Shown here: in pieces, positions 11,067 to 24,107 of the stretch | Layout: the number at the start of each line of letters is the position of its first letter | Position numbering within the stretch: the stretch's first letter is position 1 | NCBI GenBank assembly: GCA_016748015.1 | Contig: JAAOMT010000129.1 | Span: 1,159,206 to 1,223,205, forward strand | Source of the DNA: Geosiphon pyriformis | Taxonomy: Eukaryota; Glomeromycota; Glomeromycetes; Archaeosporales; Geosiphonaceae | Length of the DNA stretch: 64,000 nt | Direction: 5' to 3' | Translations under genes and position numbers: made by a program | Notes under the pieces: generated by a model | Seen by the model: only the letters and a program-made list of their open reading frames with translations | Told to the model about the DNA's origin: nothing | Databases searched by the model: none

Positions 11067-12060
11067 TTACTGGCTAGAGAATTTATCATCATAGACATTG
11101 TTTCTGTCTGAACGGTATTCTAATATTAGGTCACTAATACTTAAAGAAAGTGTTTTATAGGTTTTTTTTTTCTTAAGCTTTTCTTGGAACTGTTTTATCT
11201 TTTCAAAGACAATTATCCATGTTTCTACCAGTGAGTCAAGAATGGTACCAAGTCTTCTTTGCAAAATGTCTTTATAATTCTTTATTGTGATTTCTTCAAA
11301 GGGTATTGTCTCAATGTCAATTTCTATTGGTAATGTTGCCATTCATCCATAGAGCAGATAAAAAAGTTTATAACTTGTTATGTCATGATTCACAGTTCTA
11401 TAAGCAAACAAAGCTGAAGACAGTACTTTGTCTCATAAGTTTGTTTCTTCACTTGTTTTGGCTAAGGTTTCACATAGTGTTCTATTGAAATGTTCTACTA
11501 GGCCATTTGTTTAGGGATGATAAAGGGAGAAAAGTTTGTGATGTATTCCCATTTTTCTACAAAGTTCTTCAACCAGTGTACTGAGAAAAGCTCTTCCTTT
11601 ATCAGATAAAAGTTCTTTGGGGCAGCCATGGCAACAAATGATATCTTCATAAATAAAATTGGCAATGAAGACTGCTGTTTGATCTGGAGTGGTTTTTGCT
11701 TCTACCCATTTTGTAAGATAGTCAGTAGCTGTGATAATGTATCTATTACCATCAAGAGTTATTGTTAAAGGTCTAACAACATCTATACCAATTTTGTCAA
11801 ATAGTTAACCAACAGAGATTGGATAGATATTTTCTTTGCAGTTGGGTTTTCCTCTTTTTTGGCAGATATCACAGGTTTTGATATACTCAACAATGTCTTT
11901 TCCCAAGGTAGACTAATAATAGTGAGCTAAAGTTTTCTAAATTGTTTTTGTTTTTCCAAAGTGTCCAGCTAATGGATCAGTGTGCATGTTATAGATCACA
12001 ATTTCTCTTTCTTCAAATCTTATGACTCTTTGGGGGTGGTTAGGATCTTTTCTGTTTCTT
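11067..12060 (-). pseudogene. Integrase of element D
   Basis: DDE integrase. The zinc-binding part has H and CDICQ (about 11850-12000). The catalytic residues are readable in GIDVV (near 11790), LLSDKG (near 11605) and NGLVEHFN (near 11500), so D, D and E are present. Stops lie in the first part (near 11925, 11808 and 11510), and the tail 11067-11342 is open. The DNA-joining enzyme would be inactive because no continuous frame exists. Confidence 0.85.
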
Positions 12061-12189
12061 TTGTATAGTTGGTTCTGGCAGATCAAATAAAAATTTGATT
12101 GTTTGCACAAATGTTTTCTTTGCTGTCAATTGTATTCCAGTGGGTATTGTCTTTTACCCAAAAATTCCATTAATGCAGAGTAGTTATCC

Positions 12190-13560
12190 AAATCCATAAT
12201 TGTGTTTGGTTGTAAGAGAGTTACTAATAATTAGATTGGTTTGGTTTGAAAGATTGTACTATCACTTGGTGGTAAGTCTAAAAAGAGCATTGGCATTTTA
12301 ATAATTTGCTCCTTTACGATATTGAATGTCATAGTCAAATTCATCCAAGTGGAGTATTCAGCGAATTATTCTTTTGTGTTCCAGTTTCTTTTTGTTGTGC
12401 AGCCAAATCAGAGCTTGGTGATTTGTTACCACCAAGAACTTCACACCAAGAAAATACTTATCCCAATAATTGGTGGCCCAAACTACTGCCAGGAATTCCT
12501 GTTTAGTAACTGAATAATTTTGTTCTGCCAGTATAAGAGTTCTACTAGCATATGCTATTGTATGTTCTCTGCCATCTTCATCTTTTTGTGAGAGGACAGC
12601 ACCAAGTTCATAGCCAGATGCATTAGTATAAAGAATAAAAAGTTGGTCCAGATCAGGTTGCTTGAAAATGGGTTCTGTAACCAATTTTTCTTTGAGAGTT
12701 TCGAATGCTTTCTGCTGATGTGTACTCCAATGGTAATTGACATTTTTCCTGAGTAGCTGATTAAGTGAAGAGATGATTTTGGAGAAATCTTTGACAAATT
12801 TGTGATAATAAAAAGCCAAACCAAGGAAAGAGCATAATTCATGAACATTCATTGGTTGTCTTATGTTCTGGACTTTTTCAACTTTGGCTGGATCAGAGAA
12901 GATTCCATCTTTTGTAATAAGATGTCTAAAAAACTAGGTGGATTGTCATCCAAAAAAAGATTTGATTGGGTTGATTTTGAAACCAGCATTTCTGAGGAGA
13001 TCAAAAACCTTTTGCAAATGTTCAAGATATTCATCCCAGGTTTTTGAGTACATCATTATATTATCTAGATAGACCAGAACAAAGTTTTTTTTTACTGATT
13101 CAAACACTTTGTCCATTAAGCATTAAAAAATAGGAGGAGCATTGGTAAGACCAAAAAGCATGACTGTGAATTTGTAGGTGCCATACTTGGTAATGAAGAC
13201 TGTTTTCTTTCTGCTTTCTGGATCCATCTCTACTTGTCAGAATTCAGCAGTCAAATCAATAGTTGAGAAGAAAGCAGTGTCTTGGAATTTGTCTAGCATG
13301 GCATCAATCTTGGGAAGTGAGTACATGTCTCTTTCAGTGATAGCATTTAATTGGCAGTAGTTAACACAAAAGCCTAGGGTTCCACCTTTCTTGGATACCA
13401 CTACAATAGAAAAAGCCCATTCACTCTTGGTTTTTTGTATGAATCTAAGATCTTTCATTCGTTTTATTTTTTTTTTGATGAATTCATCATTGCAGTGATT
13501 GGACTAATAAGGCTTCAAGTGTATGGGGTGAGTTTCTCTGATGGTAATAGTATGTTGTAT
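12190..13560 (-). pseudogene. Reverse transcriptase and RNase H of element D
   Basis: RT blocks are FSIVVVSKKGG, FCVNYCQLNAI, FSTIDL and VMLFGLTNAPPIF (13460 down to 13150). The active-site box reads YLDN at 13060-13065 instead of YLDD. RNase H begins with YTNASGYELGAVLSQ, so the catalytic Asp of TDAS is Asn (near 12625). It continues with HTIAYASRTL and ends near 12200. A TGA near 13237 stands where FWQVEMD is expected. Both Asp-to-Asn changes are single G-to-A transitions. Confidence 0.9.
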
Positions 13561-13739
13561 TACATAGGTTCATCCAAGGACATTATTTTCTTTTGAAATA
13601 ACTGGACTGTTTCTAGCCAACTGATTTTCAATGTTCACTTTTCTCTTTTCTGGGGAGGATTTTTTTTGTTCTATCACAAGTGATTGGATCTCAGGTGGTT
13701 CATTCTCAAAGGACTTCTGTACTTCTTTTAATTCTTCTC

Positions 13740-14660
13740 TAGGTATCAAACTAATTGGTTCTCAATCTTTGTAATAGATCAGACAGGATTTGTATTCATC
13801 ACTGGAAGAATACAAGGGTTTGTTGCACCAGCACCAGGCACAAAGGCCATGTCACTAATAACTGTATTTGGCTTTCTGTCAAAGATATTTCTGAGGATAT
13901 TATAGTAAGACCAACAGATCATCTTGCCATTTACCATAATTTCTTTTTTATTAGCTTTAACATTGTCCAATGGCTTGCCATTGCTGGTGAAGGTGGTATA
14001 GGCAAGTTCAATGATTTCTTCTTGTTCTTCTTGTTCTTCTTCTTCATCACTTTCTTCATCATCTGATTTATCTGATTGTTTTTTTTCTTGATTCTGTTTG
14101 ATTATTGGAGGGATTGTTCAATGGCAACACTTAACCACAATGGGCTTTTGACCACATCTTATGGTTAATTTACACAGCTCATAGTTAAGCAGTGTCTTTG
14201 TTTTCTTGAGCCATTTATTGCCAACAATTATGGTGTATTTCTTGACTTCAGACACTTCCATGTTAATTTCAATGCTAATGCCATTGATTCAGACAGAAAC
14301 AGCTTTGACAATGCCCAATCCTTTCTTCTTGTCACCATGTACATTGGTCATTGGTCAAGTGAAGGGCTCATCAATCTTTCTGCCAATTGCTTCAAGAAAG
14401 TGTTTGGCAATAACACTAACAGATGATCCACTATCTAGGATCAAATCAATAAAGTAACCAGCCACTTGGGCTTTGCAAATTAGTGAAGTGACATTGCTGT
14501 TGTCAGCAAGTCTAGCTTGTCGAGAGCATTTGTTGGTTTTTGGTGTTTTCTTCTTTGGGATTAAAGATTTGCAAAGATCTTTTCTGAACTATGGATGGGT
14601 CATTAACTGGCCAAAGATAATATGTGCTGGTGTTTTCATAAGATCTTTAACAACAGAATA
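13740..14660 (-). pseudogene. Aspartic protease region of element D
   Basis: Retropepsin that would mature the polyprotein. The catalytic triad reads LDSGSSVSVIAK with DSG at 14427-14435, followed by KKYTIIVGNKWLKK near 14220, the typical second half. An acidic linker (runs of Glu, about 13990-14060) follows and leads to RT. Stops near 14355 and 14295 interrupt it. Confidence 0.8.
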
Positions 14661-14932
14661 GGGTCCAGATTTTTGTACAATTTTTGGAAGTTCCAACTTT
14701 GAAGGATTCTTAAAAACTTTAGCCTTTGGTGGTTCATTGTTATTGGCAGTGGAAGTTGAGGCTTTGTTGGGATCTAAAACGAAATCAACTTTGGTTTTTT
14801 TCTTCTTTCTGGTTGATTCAGAAGTGTTAATTGCTAGTTCATTTATGTCATAGTCATTATTAGTTAAGTTAAAAGCATAAAAAAGGTTTTCTTCTAATTG
14901 GCTTGCACTCTCACCTTTTTGAGGTGCGCCTA

Positions 14933-16393
14933 CTAGTTTAAAAGCTGATAAATTGTGGCTTCAACTAGAGGATCCTCTCCAAAGAAATTAATGTTTGCAT
15001 AATTGGGTCTTTGATTGGAGGCATTGTTATTGTTAGTTCTGTTGTTCTGGTTGTCATTGTTTCTAGGGGCTGGAGAAGGCAAAAAAGAATTGTTACAATC
15101 TCTTGAGAAATGTTCAGTTAATCCACAGTGATAACATACAGATGAACCACGATTTTGCTGTCTTTGATATGGTGGTTGTTGGGGCTGATTGAAGCGTGGC
15201 TCATATCTGGATCTTTGGGGCTGTTGGTTTTCTCTGACTGTTTGAGCCAAAGGTTTCAGTAACCAGACAAGATTAGCTGTGAGTCTATCTATTAATTGTT
15301 CATTGGAATCTTGTGTTTAAACAGCAAAAGAAGCAGCAGCTATTTGGGAAGCAGAAGTCATAACAGATGCAGGAGCAAAAACTGGAAGTGTGGATCCCAA
15401 ATGCATTCTTTGGTTGTCTTCAATTTGTTGAACAAGTTCAATGGTCATGTCTATTATAAGATTGTCTTTCAGGGCTAAGAGAGGCCAAAGAGCATAAAAT
15501 AAGTTAGTTCTTAATCTTTTTGTAAAAGAATGAATCTTTTGCTCTTCTGTCCAAGTTTTTTTAGAGCCTACACATTTGATTAACTTTCTGATTGCTTTGG
15601 CATATTCAGTTACTACTTCTCTTGGGTCTTGGATTCTTCTTTCTAATTCTATGCACTATTTTAATATTAAGATGGGAGTTCTGAATTTGGTTTCAAATCG
15701 GGTGGTAAAAGATATGTTTTTTTTTCCAGCATTTGTTGGTGTCTATCTAATGATTCTTTGGTGAGCACCAGGATCAGTTTCTTGTGAAAACTATGTTGCA
15801 AAAGAGCCTTAAAGATAGCCACCAATGATTTGGAATTTGTATCCATTGTTATATTGGTTGGCAGTAGTTGCTGTTTCAAAATCATCCAACCATTCAATTG
15901 GATCTTGTGTATTACTTCTGAATAGTGGTAATGAGGTGTTGTTTTTTTGCTCCAAAGCAGTTTGTATGCCTTGAAGAGCAGCCAGAATGTTTGCTTGCAT
16001 TGGGTCATTAGCCATTGGTTCAGGAGTAACTGTTTGTGTGGAGTGTTTTAATTCACTTGTAAAAGAATCAAAAACAGGAGCAGTTTGATAACTTTTTTCT
16101 TCTGTTTTAAGAGGATTTTCAGCTAGCTGGTGGGCAGCAATCCAAAGGTGAATTTGATGATTCAGATATTCGAAATTAAGAGGCTGTTGTTTAAAGATTG
16201 TGCAGTATAACAGTTGATTGATGCTGTTATTTTTTTTTTCAAAGTTGTCTTCAAAATAAGCTTGATCAAAGTAATAAGTTGTATAAGCTGTATAGGTTTC
16301 AGCTGAATGTTCGTTTAGGAACCAGTTCCAAAAGTCTTGGAATTGTCTGCTAGATTGTTCTTCAATGGGGAAGCAAATCAAGCAGGAAGGCAA
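14933..16393 (-). pseudogene. Gag of element D with CCHC zinc knuckle
   Basis: Capsid-like gag from 16393, with the segment FRSNTQDPIEWLDDFE near 15900, then a frameshift near 15810, a helical part to 15260 and a Gln/Asn/Arg-rich nucleocapsid with one CCHC knuckle, CYHCGLTEHFSRDC (about 15095-15140). The knuckle has the C-X2-C-X4-H-X4-C spacing that binds element RNA. Several stops (15750, 15660, 15318) show it is decayed. Confidence 0.85.
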
Positions 16394-16535
16394 AGAATTG
16401 AGTTCAATAAAGTCTAGATTGTTTTTGTTGTGTGCTTCAAAGTGTTCTTCTGATTGTTGTGGCAGATATAAATAATTACTTATACAATAAGAAACAAAGT
16501 GGATTTTGACAACCTCACAGGAAGCACCACTTTTA
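16394..16535 (-). other. Leader and primer-binding site of element D
   Basis: Between the 5' LTR and gag. TGGTGCTTCC at 16529-16520 (minus) sits six bases after the LTR end and fits a primer-binding site complementary to a tRNA 3' end. The E element has TGGTGCTCTC in the same place and C a decayed TTAGTGCTTT, so all may use related primers; the tRNA is not identified. Confidence 0.55.
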
Positions 16536-17159
16536 TGTTACAGGTTGGAGTAATAAGCTAATGGATAGCAAAAGAGAACAGGATTATAGGGTGATAGAAA
16601 TAATCAAAGGGAATTCGACTTCAAAGAGCAAATTGAATAAATATGGATTCAATGTGTGAAATCAGTCTCATAAAATATTTCAGTCACTATTTTTTTCAAA
16701 GATAACTGGGGAATCTGAAGATAGAGGGATAGTTCATATTGTTAACAAATAATCACACTTGGTATAATTCTATGCTTCACATTGGTGCTCTTAGAATTCA
16801 ATATCAAGTATCAGATGTGCTCTTCAGTCATGTTTTATACAATAATCTTTAAATGCTACAATTATATATGTTAGAAAAAGGCCAACAAGTAATTTTTTAT
16901 CTTTAAGATGTTCAGATACTTGAAGGTAGAGAAAGGGAAATTAGTGATAAAAGAATGTTTTGAGATGGAAGTTGTTATTTTATTTTTTTGATTGTCTTAA
17001 TTCCTTACATGATACTTTTCTACAGCTAAGAGACTCATCACTTATATAACTATTGAAAGTGGTCAATAATCACTATCTAAAAATAGGGTGGCTAATTATA
17101 TAACATCAGTGGCTAATACATGTGATAACTAATAAAAACTATGAGTTTCAACTATAACA
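16536..17159 (-). repeat. 5' LTR of element D
   Basis: A 624-bp LTR starting TGTTATAG at 17159 and ending CCTGTAACA at 16536. It is very similar to the 3' LTR but has a single 12-bp GGTCAATAATCA unit (17061-17072) instead of four. A TATATAA box is at about 17043-17049. The right target duplication CTAC follows at 17160. Confidence 0.9.
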
Positions 17160-19480
17160 CTACCATAAACAAGTTTAAATAGTATTGCTTGTGTGATATT
17201 TTGTTTTATTGTTCAATAAGCAAATAATACTAATGATATAAACAAATCCCATTCATCTTAGTTTTTTTGACTGATTTTGGCAATTGCTTCATACAGTGTT
17301 TTGTTGAACTTTTTAACTAAACTATTTGTTTATGAATAATATAGTAATAATAATAGTCTTTTGATTCCAAATCTTTGACTTAATTCTGTCAATGTTCTGT
17401 TTACAAAGTGGGTTCCTTAATTTGATAACAATTTTTTTAGATATTTATGTTGACAAATCAAATTTTGATAAACAAATTCAGCTACAAATTCTATATCTGC
17501 TTTTTGAATTGCTTTTGCCTTTGGCCATTTTGTAAGATAATCTATAACAACTGCTATATAATAATTGTCTCTGTTGGTTATTATTAATAGTTATATTAAG
17601 TCAATTTCAATTTTATCAAATGGTTGTTTTATTCTAATTAGTTATAATAGTTTACTGGATCTTATTCCTCTTTTTTTTTGATAAGCATCACAATTTTGAA
17701 TATATTGAATAATGTTTGAATACATTAATGACCAATAATATCTTTTTCTGATTTTTTCTATAGTTGTTTCTTTATGAAAATGTTCTGCTGTTAAATCTAA
17801 GTACATGTTGTATAATATTGTTTTTTTCTAGTTCTGTGATTACTTTGAGTAGTTAATTTGGATTTTCTCTGTTTTTTTTATATAATATATTTTAGTGGAT
17901 AATAAAATACTTTGATTGTTGTTTTATGTTGTTTCATTCTTTTTGAGATAATTTTTTTTTGAACTGCCAAGTATTAATATAGTGCTAGAATTGTTAATAT
18001 TTTTGTGAATTTATTTTTTGTTATATTTTTTGAGTTAAAATGTTCTTAGATTTGTTTTATTTATAACAAGCTATTGGCATTTCTATTTTTTTTTCTTTTT
18101 TTATAATGTATTATATATTTAAATGATAAAAGTTCTATTTTTCATTTGACATGACAGTTATCTCCAAATTTTTGTTTCTAGATTAATGTCAATTTTTTGT
18201 GGTCTGTGTATATTTCAAACTTCTGGCTTAAATATTTTTTCTATTTAATGACTGCCTAATAGATAGCTAAGTGTTCTAGTACTAGTGTTCCATAGTTTTT
18301 TTCTATTGAATTCAAGCTTTGGCTGGCATATACTACTAGATATTCTCATTTATCTAGTCTTTTCTGAGATAATACGGCTTCTAATGCTTGACCAAATGCA
18401 TTGGTAATAATGATGAATGATTTGTTGTAATCTGAATAGATCAATACTAGTGCTTAAATAAGCTTTCTTCTTAAAATGTCAAAAGCTTCTTGCTAAGTTT
18501 TAGTTTATTCATATTTCATGTTTTTAGTTTAAAGTTGATGGAATAGTTAAGCCAGTTTAGAGAAGTTTTGGATAAAATGACAATAGTATCCAGCAAATCC
18601 CAAGAATGCTTTTAATTCTGTAAGATTTGTTAATACTGGAAAGTTATTGACAATTTCAATCTTGTTTGGATCTGTTTTGATCCTATTTTTGCTTATAACA
18701 TGCCCCAAGAATTTCAGTTCTGTTTTGCCAAAGTAATATTTGTTTGTATTTAGTTTCAATTCAGCTTTTTTAAGTCTTTTGAACACTTGCTGTAGATAAT
18801 AAAGATGATCATCAAATGTTTTTAAGAATATATTGGTGTTATTTAAATAAACAACTACTGATTTCCATAACAATTCAGTATAAATAATTTTTATAAGTCA
18901 TTGAAAAGTAGTTGGAGTATTGGTTAAGCCAAATGGCATTACTTCAAATTCAAAATTCCTTTTTTTTGTAGTAAACGTGGTTTTTTTTGTCTTCCAGTTT
19001 TATAGTTACTTGCCAATACCTACTGTTTAGGTCTAATATTAAAAACTATTTCTTTCCTCTAAAAGCATCAAATAATTCTTGAATCTGTGAAGTTGGATAG
19101 CTGTCTTTACAAATAATACTGTTGAGCTTTTTGTAATCCACACAAAAGCAGATTTTCCCATTCTTCTTGTGAACTAGTACTACTGGTAATAATTATGGAC
19201 TTATTGATGGTTAAATTAACTTATTGTCTAACATCTGATTGATTTTCTGTTAGATGATTTTATGACTTGTTGGTAGTACTCTGTATGCTCTTTGTTTAAT
19301 TGGCATTGTATTTCCAGTCTTAATCTAATGCTAAATGATGTTAGCTCTCCCAAATTCATTTTCGCTAACAAAGATATTAGTGAAATTTTTAAGCAACATT
19401 TTGAGTTACATACATTGAAGTAAGTCTAAGTTTCTCAAGTTTATTTGTTTTAATTGTTTTAATTAAAACAAATAGCATTT
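17160..19480 (-). pseudogene. RT, RNase H and integrase core of element C
   Basis: Reading minus from 19480: RT with FCVDYKKLN near 19140, a palm segment near 18930 and the active-site box YLNN at 18838-18843 (both Asp codons now Asn), KFLGHVISKN near 18700, RNase H about 18050-18540, and the integrase zinc part and core to FKLVYG at 17160, where D is inserted. Many stops. The reading continues at 9556. Confidence 0.85.
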
Positions 19481-19483
19481 TTT

Positions 19484-20506
19484 TTATCTATATATTGTTT
19501 GTAATATAATATTCACATATTTACATAGTTGTGGAAAATCTGGAATAGTGCTTAGTAATTGGTTTTCAACTTTAGTACTTAAGTATCCAATGATAATTTT
19601 TTTTGGTATTTCAATAAGATCTTCAGTTGTATTGTGGATAAAAATTTTGATGTGTTTGTAACTTTTAGCTAGTATATAAAGATTAGTAATAGCAATTTTT
19701 TTTGATTCACAAATAGTGGTTTTTGCTTCAAAAATTTGAGATTGATCTTTTACTTTCCTTTCTATAACTATTAAATACTGGTCATATAATGAAATAGAAA
19801 TTGATTGATAAGTAGAAATAATTTTTCTTTTGTTAATAACTTCTTCCTCTGCCATATTAACTGGTATATCTATCCTACCTGTAGATCTAAATCCATTTTT
19901 CTCTCTGACTGTAATCCCTAATTCTTCCCTTGTTCCTACTGACACAAACTGAGCTATTTTTACCAAAGATAGGAATATTGCTTGTGTTATTTTTTTATTT
20001 GGTTCAATAACATATTTTTTTTCCAAGTCATTTTGTAATATTGTAATAATATTTTCTACATATTCTGCATCAATTATTCCTCCTCTTATATTAATTCTTT
20101 TTTTTGCTAAACTATTCTTAAATATTAGCTAAACCATAGTTGTTGTTAGAATTTTTAGTGCTATTTTCAGATTAATGCAGATATGCAAATAGGGTTCCAA
20201 TTTGATGGCATCTTTTTCTAAATATCTTAGATCAAACTTTGTATCAGTATTATGCACACATTCTGACATAATACTTTTATTATTATTGCTAAACTATTTA
20301 AGTTCTTGCTCTTTTAAAAGATCTAAGAATGTGATATATTGTTTTGAGTTTGAATTGAAGTTTGTATTAATGTTGTTGTTATTGCTATTTTGAATGGAGC
20401 TGGAACTGTTGTTGTTATTATTGTTGTCAGAATTTGAATTAGGATTAAATAGTAATTCTGATTCTGTTTCACAGCTGTTGATTAATTCTTCTTTTTCAGA
20501 GATCAT
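19484..20506 (-). pseudogene. dUTPase, linker and Asn-rich segment of element C
   Basis: From 20506 a low-complexity Asn/Ser-rich stretch leads into a dUTPase: motif 1 DTKFDLRY (near 20240), a motif 2 remnant NSLAKKR (near 20110), motif 3 GGIIDAEY (near 20080) and motif 4 NKKITQAIF (near 19990). A 180-codon open frame (20026-19484) covers the end of the dUTPase and the linker to RT. The motif 1 change DAGFDLR to DTKFDLRY and stops upstream indicate loss of activity. Confidence 0.75.
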
Positions 20507-20519
20507 GTAGATTATGCAT

Positions 20520-21150
20520 GATGATGAATTGTAAATGTAGGCACACTCATTACAATATTTAAAGTTACAGAAAATTAAACAGTGTTAACATAGTCAAATG
20601 TTCAGCTGCTTTAACCACTATTTTTGTTCTTTTTTGGTTGATACCAGATTTTGATAGTGTTTATGGAATTTTTCTGAACTAGCTTTAATATTAAGAAAAG
20701 TATCAGGGTTGAAAATCAAGAAAGTTTCTACTGGTTCTGGTAAGTTATTCTTAACTTCTAATATTTTACTGGATAAAGCACCTTTGATTTTAACATTTGC
20801 AATTCTTCAGATTTTGTTTTCATCATGTAAATAGCCATCTAAATATAACAAAGCATAGTTCTATGCAGTATCAAAAGGCATTCTTCTGCTAATTCAATTA
20901 CTTATGAGGATTGTATATTGGCATGAGACATTGCACATTCCTTCTTAACCAAGAATGTTATTCTACATTCTTTTATTAAATAACTGTTCTCCACAAATAA
21001 GACATGGTTCATTGTTCCACTTATTTTGTTGTTTGAGATACTCATAGCATTTTCTGTAGCATAATTTACAGTAGTAATATATGCATATTCAGTAGTCTTT
21101 ATTAGATGTGATCTATGTTCTCATGGAGGACAACTTTTTCTTACAGTCCT
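20520..21150 (-). pseudogene. Cys-rich region between protease and dUTPase of element C
   Basis: Reading minus, CKDCKKKLSSM (near 21150) is followed by YYCKLCYRKC, EPCLICGEQL and a later CNVSCQ and FKYCNEC, i.e. repeated C-X2-C pairs typical of zinc ribbons. The E element starts the same way (CKDCYKKLSSM near 63800, then CYYCKACHRE). I do not know a named family for it. Stops break it in C. Confidence 0.6.
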
Positions 21151-21346
21151 TACATTTTAATGGAATGTATAGTGGTTCTTTCTTTATATCTTCTGAGTAT
21201 AATTTTTTCCAGCCACTAGTAATTTTACTGGTAATAGTATTTTCTTGTGGCTTGTCTTCTTTTTTCCTTTTTCTTTTGTCATTCCAAGATAGTATTGGTG
21301 GCAATTTGTTGTAGTTGGTGTTAGCCCACAAAACTTAATAGGCTTT

Positions 21347-21790
21347 TCAGATAGATTTCTCCTCTTTTTCTTCAAATTTTATTAAAAGTGCTGGTATAAT
21401 AGTGGCTTTAAAGTAACTGCAGATTGCTGGTACTTGAATGTACTGCCCATTCTGACTCAGCTGGAGTTTTTGTGTGGTCCAATTAAGTACAGTATTTGTT
21501 TTGGCTAGCCAATTATTGCCAACTAGTGCTTGGTACTGAATGGCTTCTATTACAAACATCTTGATAGATATAATAATGCCATTGACTTTAAAAGAAAAGT
21601 TATCAATTTTGCCAATAGGAGTTTTAGTTACTTTATTAGCTGTAATAATCTTGGCACTAGCAGTATAATCAACTTGGCAATCTAATTGGTTCATAAGTTG
21701 TTATGTGATAATGCTGCTGGCTGATCCACTATCTAGGATCAGTTTAATGGGCTGATCATTAACTTTGGCATCTGTATACATTGCAGTAAT
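21347..21790 (-). pseudogene. Aspartic protease of element C
   Basis: Retropepsin with an intact catalytic segment LILDSGSASSIIT (DSG at 21725-21733) followed by a 115-codon open frame carrying KIDNFSFKVNG and YQALVGNNWLAK. About half of the residues match the protease of element E (63240-63565), so C and E belong to one superfamily. A frame interruption near 21696 separates the active-site segment from the rest. Confidence 0.8.
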
Positions 21791-21899
21791 GAGTTTTGAG
21801 TCCAAGATAGCTCTACTAAATAGTAGTGTTTTGACTGGTTTCTCTAGTTCAAAAAAAAAGATGGCAATAAGTAATTCATTTTTAGTAATAGTTATTGGA

Positions 21900-24107
21900 A
21901 GTATGTTGTTAGTGCATAATTGGGTTTAATTGGATTCCTGTTTGCTAAGTTTGGTATCTTTTGGGATAACCAAAAGACTTAAATAGTTCTAAGAAGTTGA
22001 GTTTTGGTTGTACCCAGTTTTCAAACTTCATTAACTAGATTCTGATAGCTGACTTGATAAACTGGAAATCAGTTGGTACATTACTATTGCTAATCTCCAG
22101 TTTTAATGTGTATATATGATTCTTAGCCTTTGATTTCTGGATAACATCTGAGCTAGATTTTGTGGCAGTATTGAAATAGATTGGAATTAATAAATTACTG
22201 GTGGCTGTGGTTAATAAATGATTAAGACTGGAGTTTGATAGATTGAAGGTATATATATTGGTTGTTGTGTTATTTATAGATAATAGAGTTGATATTAATT
22301 TGGTGAATAATTTAGAGTTTAAACTAGTGATCAGAGTTTTAATATTGATTTCCCAATTATTGGTAAGTTAATCTTAATCAGCAGTCTATTTTTATATGTT
22401 CATATTTACCATAATAGTAGTAAACATATGTTTCTTGTTATTACTGTTGATTTAATAAAAATAGATGTGACTAATTTTGGGATTGATTAAAGCTTTCTTG
22501 ATTATTGTACTATTATAGAGATTAATAAATGGCCTGATTATTAATTAAGTATCTTTCCAATTTTTGATTAATTGAATTATTGAATTGTTTCAATTTCAAG
22601 TCTAAGTCAGATGATCCATTTATTACTAGATTTATGGCTTGGACATAATTAGCTTTAAGTTTAGCTGATTCAAAATCTCTGGTATGAGTAACAGCATTCT
22701 GGAGTGTTTATGAATGCATTGGACATATACATTGTAGAAGACTACTGCACAGGCCATAAATAAATTGATTCAAGATTTGTGGTACAGTAAAGTAGTTTGT
22801 ATCAATTGTTTGTATTTGGTATAAACTTCTATGAAAACATCCTAAGTAAGTAATGACTATTTCAGTTTCTTCTTGTTTAATAGTTGTAAAAGTATTGGCT
22901 AAATGATTAATGCTATTATTATTATTATTAAAATATCTCAAAAATTCAATTTTAAATGTATTAAAATCTTGGAGTTTTTGAATCAGGCTTTAATACCATA
23001 AATTGGTAGTATCCTAAAGAAAATATGGGATTGCCTATAATGTTTTAGTGTTATCCTATTCATTAATTTTGATGGCTTTTTCTATGTCATTAAGTTATAC
23101 TTGCACATTATCCTTTTTGCCAGTAAATTTCTTGAGTTTTACAATTGGTGTATATATTATTAGTGCTAAAGATAGTTGTTGTTGTAGTTGTGATTGCTGT
23201 TGAAGTTGTTTAGCAATTGGTGCAATTGGTAGTGGATTTATTATGATTACTGGAGATAAGTTTTAGTAAACAATAGGGGCAGTGTTTGAATTGTTCAGAT
23301 TTTGCTGAGTTGAAACAATCAGAGTTTGAATTTTCAGGTTTTTTGGAATTGGGTTTTTGGTAATTAAATTTCTGATTTTTGTCTTTTTTTTTTCTGATTC
23401 CATTATTTTCCAAGAACTAGTGATTCCGAAATTTGGTTGGAATGGCAGTAATTGAAATTCTGATAGTATTGGTAATCATGATTTAAATTCCTTAAAATAA
23501 TTGTTATAGGTTCTTAATAACTCTGTTTTTTTCTGTTTACTTTGGAACAGGAATTAGTTTAATAGAATTGTTGTGTTTGCTGTGGACATGTCTGTTAATG
23601 TTATATTAATAGTACTCTCAGGTATGTGATGATAGAATGGATTAACTGGTGAATTAATTCTTTGTTTCTTTAACATAAATAATTGTATTTGCTTTGGAAT
23701 TCCTGTTGGTGTTTGTAGTTTTCTTTTACCCTTTTCTGCATAAGTAATAGGAAATATTTGTTGGATGTAATTTTCAATTTCTCTGTTGATTTTAGTAATG
23801 ATTGGTGTGAAGTTATAATCCAATGGTAAGCTAATATATTAAATTAATTTACTATAGAAATTTCCTTTTGCTGATTTTGTGTTTACTGGTTCTCCTAAAA
23901 AATATTTAATTCTTTTATTAACATAAAAGTTGAAGATGAATTCTGCTAATAGTTGGTTGTTGGTTAATTTCAAGTATTTACAGTAGTATTGAAATAAAAA
24001 TTTAGTGAATCCTAGATAGTTTGCTCCTCTTGTTTCTGATTTTGCCACTTTTAAATAGTTGTTAGTACTGGTTTTCTGTAGAATTATACCTTATAGAAAG
24101 CACTAAA
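21900..24107 (-). pseudogene. Gag region and leader of element C
   Basis: Decayed gag. A retrotransposon-gag segment (FRxxLYQIQ-like helical core, minus ORF 22708-22941) and an N-terminal basic Asn/Lys-rich part (23210-24048) are visible. A possible CCHC remnant with CPYC lies near 23285. The primer-binding site is decayed just below 24107. No continuous frame; details are approximate. Confidence 0.55.

Larger units (their letters stand above)
9557..17159 (-). mobile_element. Element D: complete but broken Ty3/gypsy retrotransposon
   Basis: Two LTRs in the same orientation bound the element: 5' LTR 16536-17159 (624 bp) and 3' LTR 9557-10216 (660 bp), both with TGTTA...TAACA-like ends. A 4-bp target duplication CTAC lies at 9553-9556 and 17160-17163. 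The minus strand carries gag, zinc knuckle, protease, RT, RNase H, integrase and a post-integrase ORF. It interrupts the integrase of element C, whose reading joins across it. The primer-binding site begins TGGTGCTTCC at 16529. A purine-rich stretch precedes the 3' LTR. There is no dUTPase between protease and RT, so D is a different lineage from A, B, C and E. Confidence 0.92.
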
